Below, piece after piece: positions 43,140-53,268 of a DNA stretch of 64,000 nt. The stretch lies in contig NC_014219.1 in assembly GCF_000093085.1 (NCBI RefSeq), positions 1,054,001 to 1,118,000 on the forward strand, in the 5' to 3' direction. Made by a program: the position numbers and the translations under genes. This DNA is from [Bacillus] selenitireducens MLS10. Its GTDB lineage: Bacteria > Bacillota > Bacilli > Bacillales > Salisediminibacteriaceae. The first letter of the stretch is position 1, and the number at the start of each line of letters is the position of its first letter. The notes beneath the pieces are model-generated. The model saw nothing but the letters and a program-made list of their open reading frames with translations, searched no databases and was not told where the DNA came from.

Positions 43140-43194
43140 CTGTTTACTGATCAAAACGGATTCCACCTGCACGCCCTTATGAACGGTCTCTCTG

Positions 43195-43203
43195 TGGTAT
43201 GAT
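43195..43203 (+). promoter_or_regulatory. Extended -10 promoter of the SNF2 gene
   Basis: TGGTATGAT forms an extended -10, 40 bp before the start codon. No clear -35. Confidence 0.4.
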
Positions 43204-43242
43204 GAAGAGTGATCATTCTTCAGAGAAGCGGGTGAACCAGCC

Positions 43243-46200
43243 ATGATAACGATAGAACAGATCGAAGAGAGATACAGCGCCGTCATCGTTCGGCGTGGTG
43301 AAGCATATGTGAAGGAAAACAGGGTGGAAACAGTCAATTGGAACGAGCATAAGCAGGAGCTGTATGCGAAAGTAAAGGGAACGGAGAATTACCACCTGAA
43401 GGTGTTTGTGAAAGACGGGAAGATCATCGATGAAAACTGCACATGCCAGGCTTATTATACCTATCTCGAATGCAAACATATTACCGCTGCACTGATTGCG
43501 TTCAGCAATTCTTTCAAAACGGGCGGGACAGCGGAGGATCATATTTCAAAACTCTACCGAAGCATGTTCAAAGAAGACATGTGGGCAGACAGCGGGAAAC
43601 CGAGACGCCCGGTTCAGGCTGTACCAAAGATGAATACCGACGCAGGACAGATGCTCATTCAGCATGTGTCGGGCATAATGCAGGAGCCGTTACAGTTGCC
43701 GGTCTCGGCACATGTACAGGAGCCGGAGCCACTGACCCTCGAGTCCCTGATCTTTCTGATCCCGGAAGCGAGTACCCAGCTCACTTCCATTGCCATGGAA
43801 CTGAAGGCCGGAACGGACCGACTTTATAAAGTGAAAGATATCAGGGAGTTTCTCAGTGCGTTCAAGCACGGGCGTGAGTATTTTTTTACGAAGAATTTCA
43901 GCTATCAGCCGGAGCGTCATCTTGTCTCAGACAGGCACAGCGATCTCTTGACGCGTCTCTGGGAGATCGCCGAGAATGAATCGTATTTTGATACGTCGAC
44001 CCGTTATTACATCCGCAAAAAGCAGCTGAACATCCCGCCCGCCTATGTGAGCGAGGTGCTTCAGATGGTTGAAGCGGATGGGGCGATGACCTACGACGAA
44101 ACCGGCTCTTCTCTTTATGAACTCGAAAAGGCCGGGGGACAGCTCCCGCTTTCCTTCAGCGTTGTCCGTGAAGACGGGGTGCTGAGGCTGAACGCGTCTT
44201 CTGTCCTGGATGTGTCCCTGATCTCGGACTGCCGTCACCTCTATCATCAGGGGGATCTGTATGAATTGACAGAGCGTCAGTTTTCGATTCTGCAGACGAT
44301 CCGTCTTCAGCTGAAACGTTCGCGGCTTCAATGGGAGGGGGTCGTTCATTTTGACCGATCCCATGAAGAGGATTTCTTCACCCATCTTCTTCCGAAACTC
44401 GAGCTCTTAGGCCCCGTCACTCTCTCAGATGACGCCCTGATTCACGTCAATTACCAGCCGATGAGAGGGGAGGTATACCTCGATCTGACGAACGATTACC
44501 GGCTCACGGCGGATGTGGCGTATCACTACGGGGATACGGTCATCCGGCCGTTTGAGCGCACTGGTCCGGCTCAGGATGCCGCGAAGCGCCTCGTTCGGGA
44601 TACGGAACATGAACAGCGGATCATGACCGTCATCGAACAGGCGGACTTTCGGGTACACGGCAGTGAGCTGTACCTTGAAGAAGAAGAAGCGCAGTATCTG
44701 TTTTTGTTCGAGCTCCTGCCTTACCTCGCGAAAGAGGCGGATATCTTTTACTCCTCTTCGTTAAAAAATATTCTCGACACCGATCCGCCGTCGCCGGTCG
44801 TGGAACTGAACTACGTCGAGAGCGGCAACTACCTTGAAGCGGGCTTTGAACTCCCGGGTGTTTCGAAAGAGGAACTCGCGAACATCATCGGCGCCATCGT
44901 GGAGAAGAAGCGCTTTTACCGGCTCGATACCGGGGAGCTGATGGCACTGAAGCACGATCAGTTTGCCCAGGTTGAGTCGCTTGTGACAGGGATGCAGCTG
45001 AATCCGGATGAACTCGTCGACGGCAAGCTCCGTCTCCCTGGGTACCGAAGTCTCGAGGCGGAGGAACTTCTCCGTACGGAAGGGAAGGCCCGCTATTCGA
45101 GAGCCTTCCGGGATCTCCTCGAGGCGATCCGTCATCCGTCGACAGGGGTGACACCGCTCCCTGAAGGGCTGAATGCCGATTTGCGGGATTACCAGGTCAC
45201 GGGTTTTCAGTGGCTCACGTCCCTCGCTCATTACGGCTTCGGCGGGGTCCTTGCCGATGATATGGGGCTCGGGAAGACTCTCCAGGCGATTGCGTATCTC
45301 CTTTATGAAAAAGAGGAGGCGGTGAAGCAGGGGATACCGTTTCATCAGGCCCTCGTCATCGCCCCGGCGTCGCTGACGTACAACTGGAAAAATGAGCTTG
45401 AAAAATTTGCGCCGTCTCTCTCCGTCCTCGTCATGGACGGCGTGAAAGACGACCGGATTGACGCGTTCAATGAGGCTGAGGACAAAGACGTTGTCATCAC
45501 CTCGTATCCGAAGGTGCGTCAGGACAGCATGGCCCTCATGCAACGGCAGTTTGGCACGTTGATTCTTGACGAGTCCCAGGCGATTAAGAATCCGTTAACG
45601 AAGGTGGCCAAGGCCGTCAAGCTGTTGCCGGCGGCGCGGCGGTTCGCCCTCAGCGGCACACCGGTGGAGAATCGCCTTGAAGAGCTGTGGGCGGTGTTTG
45701 ACGCGGTCATGCCCGGGCTCTTCCCGGGCAAAAAAGCGTTCAATCAGCTGAGTGAGGGGACCGTCTCCCGGATGAGCCGGCCGTTTATTCTGAGGCGCCT
45801 GAAGCAGGACGTGCTGACAGAATTGCCGGATAAGATTGAAAGCGTACAGTACTCCGATCTCACGGACGATCAGAAGGCGCTCTATCTCGCTTACCTCGAA
45901 CGGATTCAGGGGGAAGCCGCCCGGGCGATTGCTTCGGACGGCTTTCAGGAGAGCCGGATGAAGATCCTTGCCGGTCTGACAAGACTCCGGCAGCTGTGCT
46001 GTCACCCGTCCCTCTTCATTGAGGATTACAAGGGCGAATCCGGGAAGCTCAACGACTTGAAGGAGCTTGTGGCAAATGCCGTCGAAAACGGTCGGCGACT
46101 CCTCATCTTCTCCCAGTTCTCGTCGATGCTCACGATGATGAAGGACGTCCTTGAAGAAGAGGGGTACTCGCTCTTTTATCTCGACGGTCAGACGCCCGGG

Positions 46201-46551
46201 AAGGACCGGGTCGACATGGCCGAGCGGTTTAACCAGGGAGAAAAAGAGCTGTTTCTCATTTCATTAAAGGCAGGGGGAACGGGGCTGAACCTCCCTGGGG
46301 CGGATCTCGTCGTCCTCTACGACCTCTGGTGGAACCCGGCCGTGGAAGAACAGGCTGCGGGGCGTGCCCACCGGATGGGACAGAAGAAAGTCGTGCAGGT
46401 GATCCGCATGGTCTCGGAAGGGACCATCGAGGAGAAGATCCATGCCCTCCAACAGCGTAAGCGCGAACTCATTGATACGGTGATTCAGCCTGGGGAGACG
46501 TCGATTTCGAGTCTGTCTGAGGACGATATCCGTGAGCTGTTAACAATTTGA
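43243..46551 (+). CDS. SWIM zinc finger / SNF2-family helicase
   Basis: A 1102-residue DNA-dependent ATPase. An N-terminal SWIM zinc finger (Cys66, Cys68, Cys77, His79 in CTCQ...LECKH) is followed by a long bacterial-specific region (about 90-600). The SNF2 helicase core has motif I DDMGLGKT (about 670), motif II DESQ, motif III LSGTPVENR and motif VI QAAGRAHRMGQ. Such bacterial SNF2 proteins resemble RapA-like or HepA-like remodelers; their biological role is poorly known. Complete length, no truncation. GGGTGA precedes the ATG. Only 13 bp separate it from the downstream permease gene, so read-through is likely. Confidence 0.92.
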   Translation: MITIEQIEERYSAVIVRRGEAYVKENRVETVNWNEHKQELYAKVKGTENYHLKVFVKDGKIIDENCTCQAYYTYLECKHITAALIAFSNSFKTGGTAEDHISKLYRSMFKEDMWADSGKPRRPVQAVPKMNTDAGQMLIQHVSGIMQEPLQLPVSAHVQEPEPLTLESLIFLIPEASTQLTSIAMELKAGTDRLYKVKDIREFLSAFKHGREYFFTKNFSYQPERHLVSDRHSDLLTRLWEIAENESYFDTSTRYYIRKKQLNIPPAYVSEVLQMVEADGAMTYDETGSSLYELEKAGGQLPLSFSVVREDGVLRLNASSVLDVSLISDCRHLYHQGDLYELTERQFSILQTIRLQLKRSRLQWEGVVHFDRSHEEDFFTHLLPKLELLGPVTLSDDALIHVNYQPMRGEVYLDLTNDYRLTADVAYHYGDTVIRPFERTGPAQDAAKRLVRDTEHEQRIMTVIEQADFRVHGSELYLEEEEAQYLFLFELLPYLAKEADIFYSSSLKNILDTDPPSPVVELNYVESGNYLEAGFELPGVSKEELANIIGAIVEKKRFYRLDTGELMALKHDQFAQVESLVTGMQLNPDELVDGKLRLPGYRSLEAEELLRTEGKARYSRAFRDLLEAIRHPSTGVTPLPEGLNADLRDYQVTGFQWLTSLAHYGFGGVLADDMGLGKTLQAIAYLLYEKEEAVKQGIPFHQALVIAPASLTYNWKNELEKFAPSLSVLVMDGVKDDRIDAFNEAEDKDVVITSYPKVRQDSMALMQRQFGTLILDESQAIKNPLTKVAKAVKLLPAARRFALSGTPVENRLEELWAVFDAVMPGLFPGKKAFNQLSEGTVSRMSRPFILRRLKQDVLTELPDKIESVQYSDLTDDQKALYLAYLERIQGEAARAIASDGFQESRMKILAGLTRLRQLCCHPSLFIEDYKGESGKLNDLKELVANAVENGRRLLIFSQFSSMLTMMKDVLEEEGYSLFYLDGQTPGKDRVDMAERFNQGEKELFLISLKAGGTGLNLPGADLVVLYDLWWNPAVEEQAAGRAHRMGQKKVVQVIRMVSEGTIEEKIHALQQRKRELIDTVIQPGETSISSLSEDDIRELLTI

Positions 46552-46564
46552 CGGAAAGAAGCTG

Positions 46565-47905
46565 ATGGTGATGCTGAACCGACTGGCCTTTGTTGTCATT
46601 CCCCTCCTATTAACGCTGTACCTTGCCCATACGGTTTGGGGGAGTGCCGCCGTCGAAGGGGTGATGATCATACTCACGGTCCTGCTTTACGGCATTGCGC
46701 TGAAGGACGCGGGGCGGACGGAAGCGATTCTGAACGGGCTCTTTCTCGTCGGGGCCCTCGTGCTGATCCGTCTTTCCGGAGCGGGGTTTACCGAAGCGGT
46801 GACGGGCATGACGACGATGGTGAATCTGATTCTGTTCATCCTGTTCGTCCCGCTCATCTCGTCACCGATCAAGGCGTACTTGCCGGATGTGCAGGATGTG
46901 CTTCATCATCTGAAGCAGAAGGTGTCGCCCCTTACGCTATCTGAGGGTTTCACCTTTGTGATGAGCCTGTTGATTAACCTTTCGAGCGTGCCGCTCAATA
47001 CGCGGATTTTTAAAGGCGACCTCCCGGAAGAGGCGTATCCGCGCCTGATCGCCCTTCAGAACCGGGCCTTTGGCCTTGCGATCCTCGTCACCCCTGTCGG
47101 GGCGGCGATTACGTTGACGGTGAGCTATACCGGTGTGAGTTATCTTGGACTCGTACCCGTGCAGCTCGCAGTCGCAGGCGCTGCTCTTGTGCTGTCGCGC
47201 ATGATGGTGAACCGTTCTGTGAGCGTTCCGGCAGATGCGCGGGAGGAAGAGGAACGGGCCGTGAACCGTGCAAGGCTCGTGAAGATGTTCCTGCCCTTTC
47301 TTCTCTTTCTCGCCGTACTTGTGACGTTTGAGCTACGCTCGGACTTCGGGATGATGGACATCATTCTGATGGTGGTTGTCCCCTACTCCCTGATTTGGGG
47401 CGTACTGACGGGGCAGTTCGGACAGTGGAAGACGGATGCCGTCAGTCAGGTGAAAGGGGTGACGGGCTTTTTCCGTCAGTTCTCCGTCATCCTGATCGCA
47501 GGCTGGTTTATCGCATCTTTGAATCTGTATCTGGACTCGGGGGACGCCCTTCTGTATCTCGCCGCTTTTACGGCAGGGGTGCCGGTGTTTGTCATCCTCG
47601 TATTGATCATGGCGGTCATGGTCGGGGCGTCACTCATCGGGATTCATCAGTTTGTCATCCTCGTGTTGTTTCTCGAGCTCTTTACGAGCGTCGAGCCGTT
47701 CATGCCGATGCCGCTGCTCGGGAGCTTCCTCATGATCGGGATGGTTGCGGGCATGCTTCTCAGCCCATACAGCGGGCTGAATCTGATGGTGCAAGGGTCG
47801 TTTCCGGGGTATACATCAGCAAGCGTTGCCCGTCTGCAGTGGCGGTTTATGGCCGTTTTTCTCACGGGACTCGTGATGGTGTACAGTCTGATCGCGATGA
47901 TGTGA
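46565..47905 (+). CDS. Twelve-helix permease of unknown substrate
   Basis: A 446-residue, very hydrophobic protein with about 11-12 membrane helices and a basic cytosolic loop near residue 225. I do not recognise the family with confidence. The two-fold arrangement with SSVPLNTRIF and GASLIGIHQFVI recalls ion-transporter-superfamily carriers of organic anions. It begins 13 bp after the SNF2 gene and ends 37 bp before the sigma-54 activator, so it may serve the same pathway as the activator. Start ATG 46565; ATG 46571 is equally possible and the ribosome site is weak for both. Confidence 0.7.
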   Translation: MVMLNRLAFVVIPLLLTLYLAHTVWGSAAVEGVMIILTVLLYGIALKDAGRTEAILNGLFLVGALVLIRLSGAGFTEAVTGMTTMVNLILFILFVPLISSPIKAYLPDVQDVLHHLKQKVSPLTLSEGFTFVMSLLINLSSVPLNTRIFKGDLPEEAYPRLIALQNRAFGLAILVTPVGAAITLTVSYTGVSYLGLVPVQLAVAGAALVLSRMMVNRSVSVPADAREEEERAVNRARLVKMFLPFLLFLAVLVTFELRSDFGMMDIILMVVVPYSLIWGVLTGQFGQWKTDAVSQVKGVTGFFRQFSVILIAGWFIASLNLYLDSGDALLYLAAFTAGVPVFVILVLIMAVMVGASLIGIHQFVILVLFLELFTSVEPFMPMPLLGSFLMIGMVAGMLLSPYSGLNLMVQGSFPGYTSASVARLQWRFMAVFLTGLVMVYSLIAMM

Positions 47906-47942
47906 CACGCTACAAAACAAACATGAAAAGAGGTGAAGGACT

Positions 47943-50012
47943 GTGGATGGCATCGCTCTGGTTACAGGTTCAAAGGAAACGAAGGAAACCCTCGCCGATC
48001 AGCTCGAGGAGCTCGTCGGAGATTTTGTCCCGATCGACAGCTATGCCGTGGAAGAAGACGCAGTGCCACTGTTGACGGACAAGCTCGTAGTGTTCTCCTC
48101 CACGATCGTGAAAGAAGAGACCCGATCAAGCATGGGAGAAGGATGTACACATCTCGTGGCTTCACGGGTGGTGAACTTCCACGCCCTCGATGCCCTCTTT
48201 GACCTGCCGGACGGAACGGAGATCCTCTATGTCAATGATCTGAAAGAGACGGTGCACGAAGCCATCGCGTCTCTTCGGGAGATTGGGGTGGACCATCTGC
48301 ACTTTTACCCGTACTATCCGGGGAAGCGCTCCGTAAAGCAGATCCCCCTTGCGGTGACACCGGGGGAAGTGGAGAAGGTGCCGGACTTCGTAACACGCAC
48401 CATCAACATCAAACCCCGCCTGATTGACATGGCAACGATGATCGATCTGTTGAACCGGCTCGATCTCCTTGAAGAGAAGCACAGGGATGTGTCGGTTCGT
48501 TATCTGCAGCGGATGATCCAGCTGAACCGCAGGGTCGCACAGATGTCCCAGCACTCCAAGAAAGTGGCGGATCACCTGCAGGAAGTGGTGAACGGGGTCC
48601 ATGACGGGATTCTCGCCATCAATGAACAGGGCATCGTGACCGTCTTCAACGGCATCCTCGAACGGATTTTGCAACTGGACGGCAAGCGGGCCGTCGGGCG
48701 GAATGTCCGCGACATCATTACCGATGAGGGGCTCTATCAGTTCATTGCCGAGGACCGGATTGAAGAAGGGAGCCGTTTTTTTACACTCAATGAGACGGAT
48801 GTAATGGTGCACGCCATGCATCTCGATGTGAACAAAACGACGGTCATCACGTTTAAGAACGTCGGAGAGACCCTTGAGATTGAGAAAAAACGCCGCAGGG
48901 ATCTGAAGAAAAAGGGCCATTACGCCAAATTTTCTTTCCGGGATATCGTCGGCAATCACCCTGAGCTTGTGGAGACGAAGCGGATCGCGAATAAGCTCGC
49001 CCAGTCTGAATTGACGATTCTCATCGAAGGAGAGAGCGGGACCGGAAAGGAGCTGTTCGCAAGCTCCATTCATAACGCCTCTCCACGAAAAGAAGGGCCC
49101 TTCCTTGCGGTGAACTTCAGTGCATTACCGGAAGATCTGGTGGAAAGCGAGCTCTTCGGCTATGAAGACGGGGCCTTTACCGGTGCGAAAAAGGGCGGGA
49201 AGAAAGGGCTCTTTGAACAGGCGGACGGCGGCACTCTCTTTCTTGACGAAATCGGTGACATCAGTATGAAAGTGCAGGCGAGGCTGTTGCGGGTCCTGCA
49301 GGAAAAGGAGCTTCTCCGGGTCGGGGGCTCGGAGATCCTGCCTGTCGATGTGCGGGTTATTGCTGCGACGAACAAGGATCTGTTAAAGCTCATTGATGAG
49401 AAGGCCTTTCGCGACGATCTCTACCACCGCCTGAAGGTGCTGTTTTTGCATTTGCCGGCACTGAGGAGACGAAAGTCCGATGTGAAAGAGCTGATTCACT
49501 ACTTCACCCATCAGGCTGGGAGGGGGGATACAGTCATCCCCGAGGACGTCATACAGAGACTGACGGACTACGACTGGTACGGCAACATTCGTGAGCTGAA
49601 GAACACCATCGACTATATGCTCACCGTATCTGACGGGAATACCCTGACCCTGCAGGACATTCCGAACGAATCTTTCTTTTCACGGCCGAAGACGTCCGGC
49701 ATGCAGGTGACAACCGGTTCAACGGGAAGGCCGAACGTCAGGTCAGGTCCGATCGGAGACAGTCTCCTGGAAGAGGAGCGCCTCGTTTTGATTCTCTCTT
49801 TAATTCAGGAGCTGCAGGAGGAAGGAATGCCGGCCGGAGCCGGAGCCGTGAGGGACAGGCTGAAGGTTTATGATCAGCATGACCTCTCCCCGCACCTCGT
49901 CCGAAAGCAGATGAAGCTCCTCGAGGCGCACGGTCTCGTGCAAAATTTCCGGGGACGCACGGGCGCAAAGATCACCCGTGAAGGGGAAGCGTATCTCGAA
50001 CGGGCTGATTAA
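47943..50012 (+). CDS. Sigma-54-dependent transcriptional activator
   Basis: A 689-residue enhancer-binding protein. An N-terminal sensory region (1-200) of unassigned type is followed by a PAS-like domain (about 215-310). The AAA+ domain (about 333-565) has Walker A GESGTGKE (363-370), the sigma-54 contact loop GAFTGA (410-415) and Walker B TLFLDEIGD (431-439). The C-terminus (about 605-689) looks like a winged helix rather than the usual Fis helix-turn-helix. GTG 47943 follows AGAGGTGAAGG. It must act with SigL. The only strong -24/-12 site seen in the window precedes the peptide ABC operon at 57610-57627, making that operon its likely target. Confidence 0.92.
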   Translation: MDGIALVTGSKETKETLADQLEELVGDFVPIDSYAVEEDAVPLLTDKLVVFSSTIVKEETRSSMGEGCTHLVASRVVNFHALDALFDLPDGTEILYVNDLKETVHEAIASLREIGVDHLHFYPYYPGKRSVKQIPLAVTPGEVEKVPDFVTRTINIKPRLIDMATMIDLLNRLDLLEEKHRDVSVRYLQRMIQLNRRVAQMSQHSKKVADHLQEVVNGVHDGILAINEQGIVTVFNGILERILQLDGKRAVGRNVRDIITDEGLYQFIAEDRIEEGSRFFTLNETDVMVHAMHLDVNKTTVITFKNVGETLEIEKKRRRDLKKKGHYAKFSFRDIVGNHPELVETKRIANKLAQSELTILIEGESGTGKELFASSIHNASPRKEGPFLAVNFSALPEDLVESELFGYEDGAFTGAKKGGKKGLFEQADGGTLFLDEIGDISMKVQARLLRVLQEKELLRVGGSEILPVDVRVIAATNKDLLKLIDEKAFRDDLYHRLKVLFLHLPALRRRKSDVKELIHYFTHQAGRGDTVIPEDVIQRLTDYDWYGNIRELKNTIDYMLTVSDGNTLTLQDIPNESFFSRPKTSGMQVTTGSTGRPNVRSGPIGDSLLEEERLVLILSLIQELQEEGMPAGAGAVRDRLKVYDQHDLSPHLVRKQMKLLEAHGLVQNFRGRTGAKITREGEAYLERAD

Positions 50013-50060
50013 CACGCCGGGGTGCCTGTTTTCAGTGACGATCACAAAACACGTATCAAA

Positions 50061-50097
50061 AAAAGACCGTTCCCTGTTTTTGAGGGAGCGGTCTTTG
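50061..50097. terminator. Bidirectional terminator, activator / iadA
   Basis: AAAGACCG(T/C)TCCCT arms around a 6-7 nt loop with one mismatch, flanked by an A-run and T-rich sequence, between convergent genes. Confidence 0.85.
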
Positions 50098-50104
50098 TTG
50101 TAGT

Positions 50105-51274
50105 CTAGACTTCTTCGAAGGTGCCGGACAGGCGCCGGATACCGTCTTTTTTGAGCCATTTTCCTTTGGCCATCACCCCGTTCAGGGTGAGGGTTTTTGG
50201 ATCCATGAGAAGTACGTCGGCATCGAGTCCTTCTTTCAATCGTCCTTTTTGCATCAGTTTCAGGACCCGGGCGGGATTTTCCGTTGCGGGTTTTAATGCG
50301 TCCGTGACAGACAGCCCTTCACTTTGAACGGCATCCCGGACCTCGTCAAGGAGGCTTTGAATCTGTCCGACGCCAAGCCCGATGAAGTTGCGCTCGTTAT
50401 CGAAGCGGGGGAGGCTTCCCTGAGCGTCGGAGGTAAAGGTGATCTGACTAATGGGTACGTCTGCGTCGAGGGCGCGCTTTAAACAGCGGCTGCTTCTCAG
50501 TTCGGGCTGATCCGAATCGATGCTGCTCGTCGTAAAATCGATGACACCGCCTTCTTTCGCGTACCGGAATCCTTCATTCAGAAGCGCCTCGGTGCGGTTA
50601 ATATGTGTGGGCCAAAACTGGGATCTCGGGATATCCGTTTCCCCTATTGCCTCTTCGATGAGGCTCAGCATCCCTTTGCCGTCACCGATATGGACGTTGA
50701 CAACGCCGCCTTTCCCAGAGAGGATGCCGCCGATGCGGGACTCACTTGCGAGACGGGCGAGCTCCTGGGCTGTGGGTTGTGAGGAGCGGTGGTCGGCGAT
50801 GGCGATTTCGCCGGTACCGATGATCTCCTGAATGAGCATGATGTCATCCTGGATACTGCCGGTGAGCGTTCGGACAGGGACGTGATAGTTGCCGCTCTGG
50901 CAGTAACAGCTGATCCCTTCTTCGGTGAGCCCCTTCGCTTTGGCGACGAGGCTTGTCATTGTCCTGGTCGTGCCGTCGGTGCCGATGACGCCGACAACGG
51001 TCGTGACACCGGCGTCGATGCAGGCAGAGAGCATGAGTTCAGGGGTGCGGGTGTGGAAACTCCCTTCCCCGCCCCCGCCGGTAATATGCACATGGCCATC
51101 GATGAGGCCCGGTGTGAGCCATTGCCCCGTTGCATCGACGACTTCGAGAAGCTCCTGATCAGCGTCGATATGGAGGTTCTCTCCAATCTTGACGATCTCG
51201 CCCCCTGCGATGAGGATGTCTTTTTTGCCGAGGTGTTCGGGTGCAAACACCTCTCCGTTCTTCAGTAAAATCAT
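50105..51274 (-). CDS. iadA: Isoaspartyl dipeptidase
   Basis: A 389-residue amidohydrolase of the IadA type. It releases aspartate from beta-aspartyl (isoaspartyl) dipeptides that arise from damaged proteins. The metal-binding GLIDGHVHITGGGGEGSF start, the HIGDGKGM and THINR stretches and the late SDAQGS Asp are present. It is last in the peptide-transport operon, with an ATGA overlap to the ABC ATPase upstream, so imported peptides are its probable substrates. GGAGGTGAACCGTC precedes the ATG. Length matches the family. Confidence 0.93.
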   Translation of the reverse strand: MILLKNGEVFAPEHLGKKDILIAGGEIVKIGENLHIDADQELLEVVDATGQWLTPGLIDGHVHITGGGGEGSFHTRTPELMLSACIDAGVTTVVGVIGTDGTTRTMTSLVAKAKGLTEEGISCYCQSGNYHVPVRTLTGSIQDDIMLIQEIIGTGEIAIADHRSSQPTAQELARLASESRIGGILSGKGGVVNVHIGDGKGMLSLIEEAIGETDIPRSQFWPTHINRTEALLNEGFRYAKEGGVIDFTTSSIDSDQPELRSSRCLKRALDADVPISQITFTSDAQGSLPRFDNERNFIGLGVGQIQSLLDEVRDAVQSEGLSVTDALKPATENPARVLKLMQKGRLKEGLDADVLLMDPKTLTLNGVMAKGKWLKKDGIRRLSGTFEEV

Positions 51275-52275
51275 GACGGTTCACCTCCGGATTGATCATC
51301 GTACAAGTGACAGGCGACCTGATGATCGTCGTCGATGGTTAAGAGCGATGGCCGTTCTTCGTAACAGCGGTCGAAGACTTTCGGGCAGCGTCCTGCGAAG
51401 GCGCAGCCTTTCGGCGGATTCACCGGTGACGGGACGTCGCCTTTTAAAATGATCCGTTCCCGCTTATGCCGTGGATTCGATACGGGAATCGCCGACAGCA
51501 GCGTCTGGGTATACGGATGAAGCGGGTTGGAGAAGATCTTCTCGGTATTGCCGATCTCCGCCATGCGACCAAGGTACATGACCGCGAGGCGGTTCGTCAG
51601 GTGACGGACAACGCTCAGATCGTGAGAGATAAAGAGATACGTCAGCTGGAATTCCTCCTGCAGGTCCTTTAAGAGATTGAGGATCTGCGCCTGAATGGAA
51701 ACGTCGAGAGCGGCGACGGGTTCGTCGGCAATGATCAGTTTCGGATTCAGGATCAGCGCCCGGGCAATCCCGATTCGCTGGCGCTGTCCGCCAGAAAATT
51801 CGTGGGCGTAGCGGTAGGCGTAGTTGCGGTTCAGGCCGACGACGTCGAGCATAGCATTGATCTTTTCAAGTCGCTCCTGGCGGTTCTTGACGCCATGAGC
51901 CTTCAGCGGCTCGGCGAGAATATCTTCCACGGTCAGGCGCGGGTTCAAAGAAGAATAAGGGTCCTGAAAGACCATTTGCATGTCCCGACGTTTTTTGCGG
52001 AGGTCGTTACGGCTTAAGCCCGCGAGATTCTCGCCTTGAAAGAGGACGTCTCCTTCCGTTGGCGGAATAAGCTGGCTGATGCCCCGGCCGGTCGTGCTTT
52101 TGCCGCAGCCGGACTCGCCGACAAGGCCGAGGGTTTCCCCTTCCTGGATCTGAAAGGAGATGCCGTCGACGGCCTTGACCTGCGTGATTTCTTTTTTGAA
52201 CAGGCCCCGTTTCTTCTCAAAGTAAATCTTCAAATCCTTTACGTCAAGAAGCGGTGTTTCTTCAGGACTGGCCAT
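51271..52275 (-). CDS. Peptide ABC transporter ATPase (OppF/DppF-type)
   Basis: A 334-residue ATPase with Walker [10 protein letters not shown], signature FSGGQRQR, Walker [13 protein letters not shown] and the C-terminal oligopeptide-transporter extension (GCAFAGRCP...C). It pairs with the OppD-type ATPase upstream. The true start is ATG 52275 ([10 protein letters not shown]), 9 nt from AGGAGG and 14 nt inside the upstream gene. The much longer open frame extending to 52593 is only an overlap with that gene. Confidence 0.93.
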   Translation of the reverse strand: MASPEETPLLDVKDLKIYFEKKRGLFKKEITQVKAVDGISFQIQEGETLGLVGESGCGKSTTGRGISQLIPPTEGDVLFQGENLAGLSRNDLRKKRRDMQMVFQDPYSSLNPRLTVEDILAEPLKAHGVKNRQERLEKINAMLDVVGLNRNYAYRYAHEFSGGQRQRIGIARALILNPKLIIADEPVAALDVSIQAQILNLLKDLQEEFQLTYLFISHDLSVVRHLTNRLAVMYLGRMAEIGNTEKIFSNPLHPYTQTLLSAIPVSNPRHKRERIILKGDVPSPVNPPKGCAFAGRCPKVFDRCYEERPSLLTIDDDHQVACHLYDDQSGGEPS

Positions 52276-53263
52276 GGTGCATCGCCTCCTGTTCTTCTGA
52301 ATGGAGCCAGCAGCGGCACTGGTGGGTGTCACTGACGGCGATAAGGGGCGGATTTTCCTCCGCACAGCGCTCGAACGCTTCCGGACAGCGGTCGCGGAAC
52401 CGGCATCCCTGGGTGATGCTCCCTGGCTGAGGCACCTGACCCGGTATCGCTTCAAGGCGGTCGATTTTCTCTTCGACGTTCGGGATGGAGCCGAGGAGGC
52501 CGAGGGTATACGGATGCTTCGGATCGTTAAAGAGGGTATCCACATCCGTCGTCTCGACGACCTGGCCTGCGTACATGACGACGACCCGGTCACACATCTC
52601 AGCGACGACGCCGAGGTCGTGGGTGATGAACATGATCGACGTGTCGGTGCGTTCCTTCAGGTCCTGCATCAGATCAAGGATCTGGGCCTGAATCGTCACG
52701 TCCAGGGCCGTCGTCGGTTCATCGGCAATGAGGAGCTTCGGCTGGCAGGCGAGACCAATGGCGATCATCACCCGCTGTCGCATGCCGCCGGAGAGCTCGT
52801 AGGGAAAGCTCGTATAGATCTTCTCGGCTCTCGGTATTCCGACCATTTTCAGCATCTCAATGGAGCGTTTTCGTGCTTGCACGGTGGAGATGTTGTTGTG
52901 CAGGAGGAGGACTTCATCGATCTGCCGGCCGATGGAAAAGACCGGGTTCAGTGACGTCATCGGTTCCTGAAAGATCATGGAGATGATGTTGCCGCGGATC
53001 TGACGCATTTTCTTTTCCGGGAGACCGAGGAGATTCTCTCCTTCAAAGAGGATCGCGCCACCGGCGATTTTCCCGGGCGGTGAGGGGATGAGGCGCATGA
53101 TCGAAAGTGATGTGACACTCTTGCCGCAGCCCGATTCCCCGACGATACCGAGGGTCTCTCCTTTATTGATATGAAAGGACACCCCATCGACGACGGCGGT
53201 CTCTTTGCCGTCGCTTGAGAAGGTGACTTCGAGGTTCTGTACGTTAAGCAGTGGCTCACTCAT
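52262..53263 (-). CDS. Peptide ABC transporter ATPase (OppD/DppD-type)
   Basis: A 333-residue ATPase with Walker [10 protein letters not shown], signature LSGGMRQR and Walker [13 protein letters not shown]. Its C-terminal Cys-containing extension GCRFRDRCP marks the peptide/nickel ABC family. Start ATG 53263 follows AAGGAG with 8-nt spacing; a GTG at 53272 lies at that site. It begins 5 bp after the stop of the permease gene. Forms the nucleotide-binding pair with the next gene. Confidence 0.93.
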   Translation of the reverse strand: MSEPLLNVQNLEVTFSSDGKETAVVDGVSFHINKGETLGIVGESGCGKSVTSLSIMRLIPSPPGKIAGGAILFEGENLLGLPEKKMRQIRGNIISMIFQEPMTSLNPVFSIGRQIDEVLLLHNNISTVQARKRSIEMLKMVGIPRAEKIYTSFPYELSGGMRQRVMIAIGLACQPKLLIADEPTTALDVTIQAQILDLMQDLKERTDTSIMFITHDLGVVAEMCDRVVVMYAGQVVETTDVDTLFNDPKHPYTLGLLGSIPNVEEKIDRLEAIPGQVPQPGSITQGCRFRDRCPEAFERCAEENPPLIAVSDTHQCRCWLHSEEQEAMHHGQS

Positions 53264-53268
53264 GGGGT

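Noticed and set aside
45551-45570. TTGGCACG resembling a sigma-54 -24 element
   Set aside because: It lies inside the SNF2 coding sequence and has no TTGC at the required spacing.
52276-52593. Upstream extension of the OppF-type ATPase frame
   Set aside because: It runs inside the OppD-type gene and encodes a Ser/Arg-rich sequence. The ATG at 52275 with AGGAGG and the family N-terminus mark the real start.
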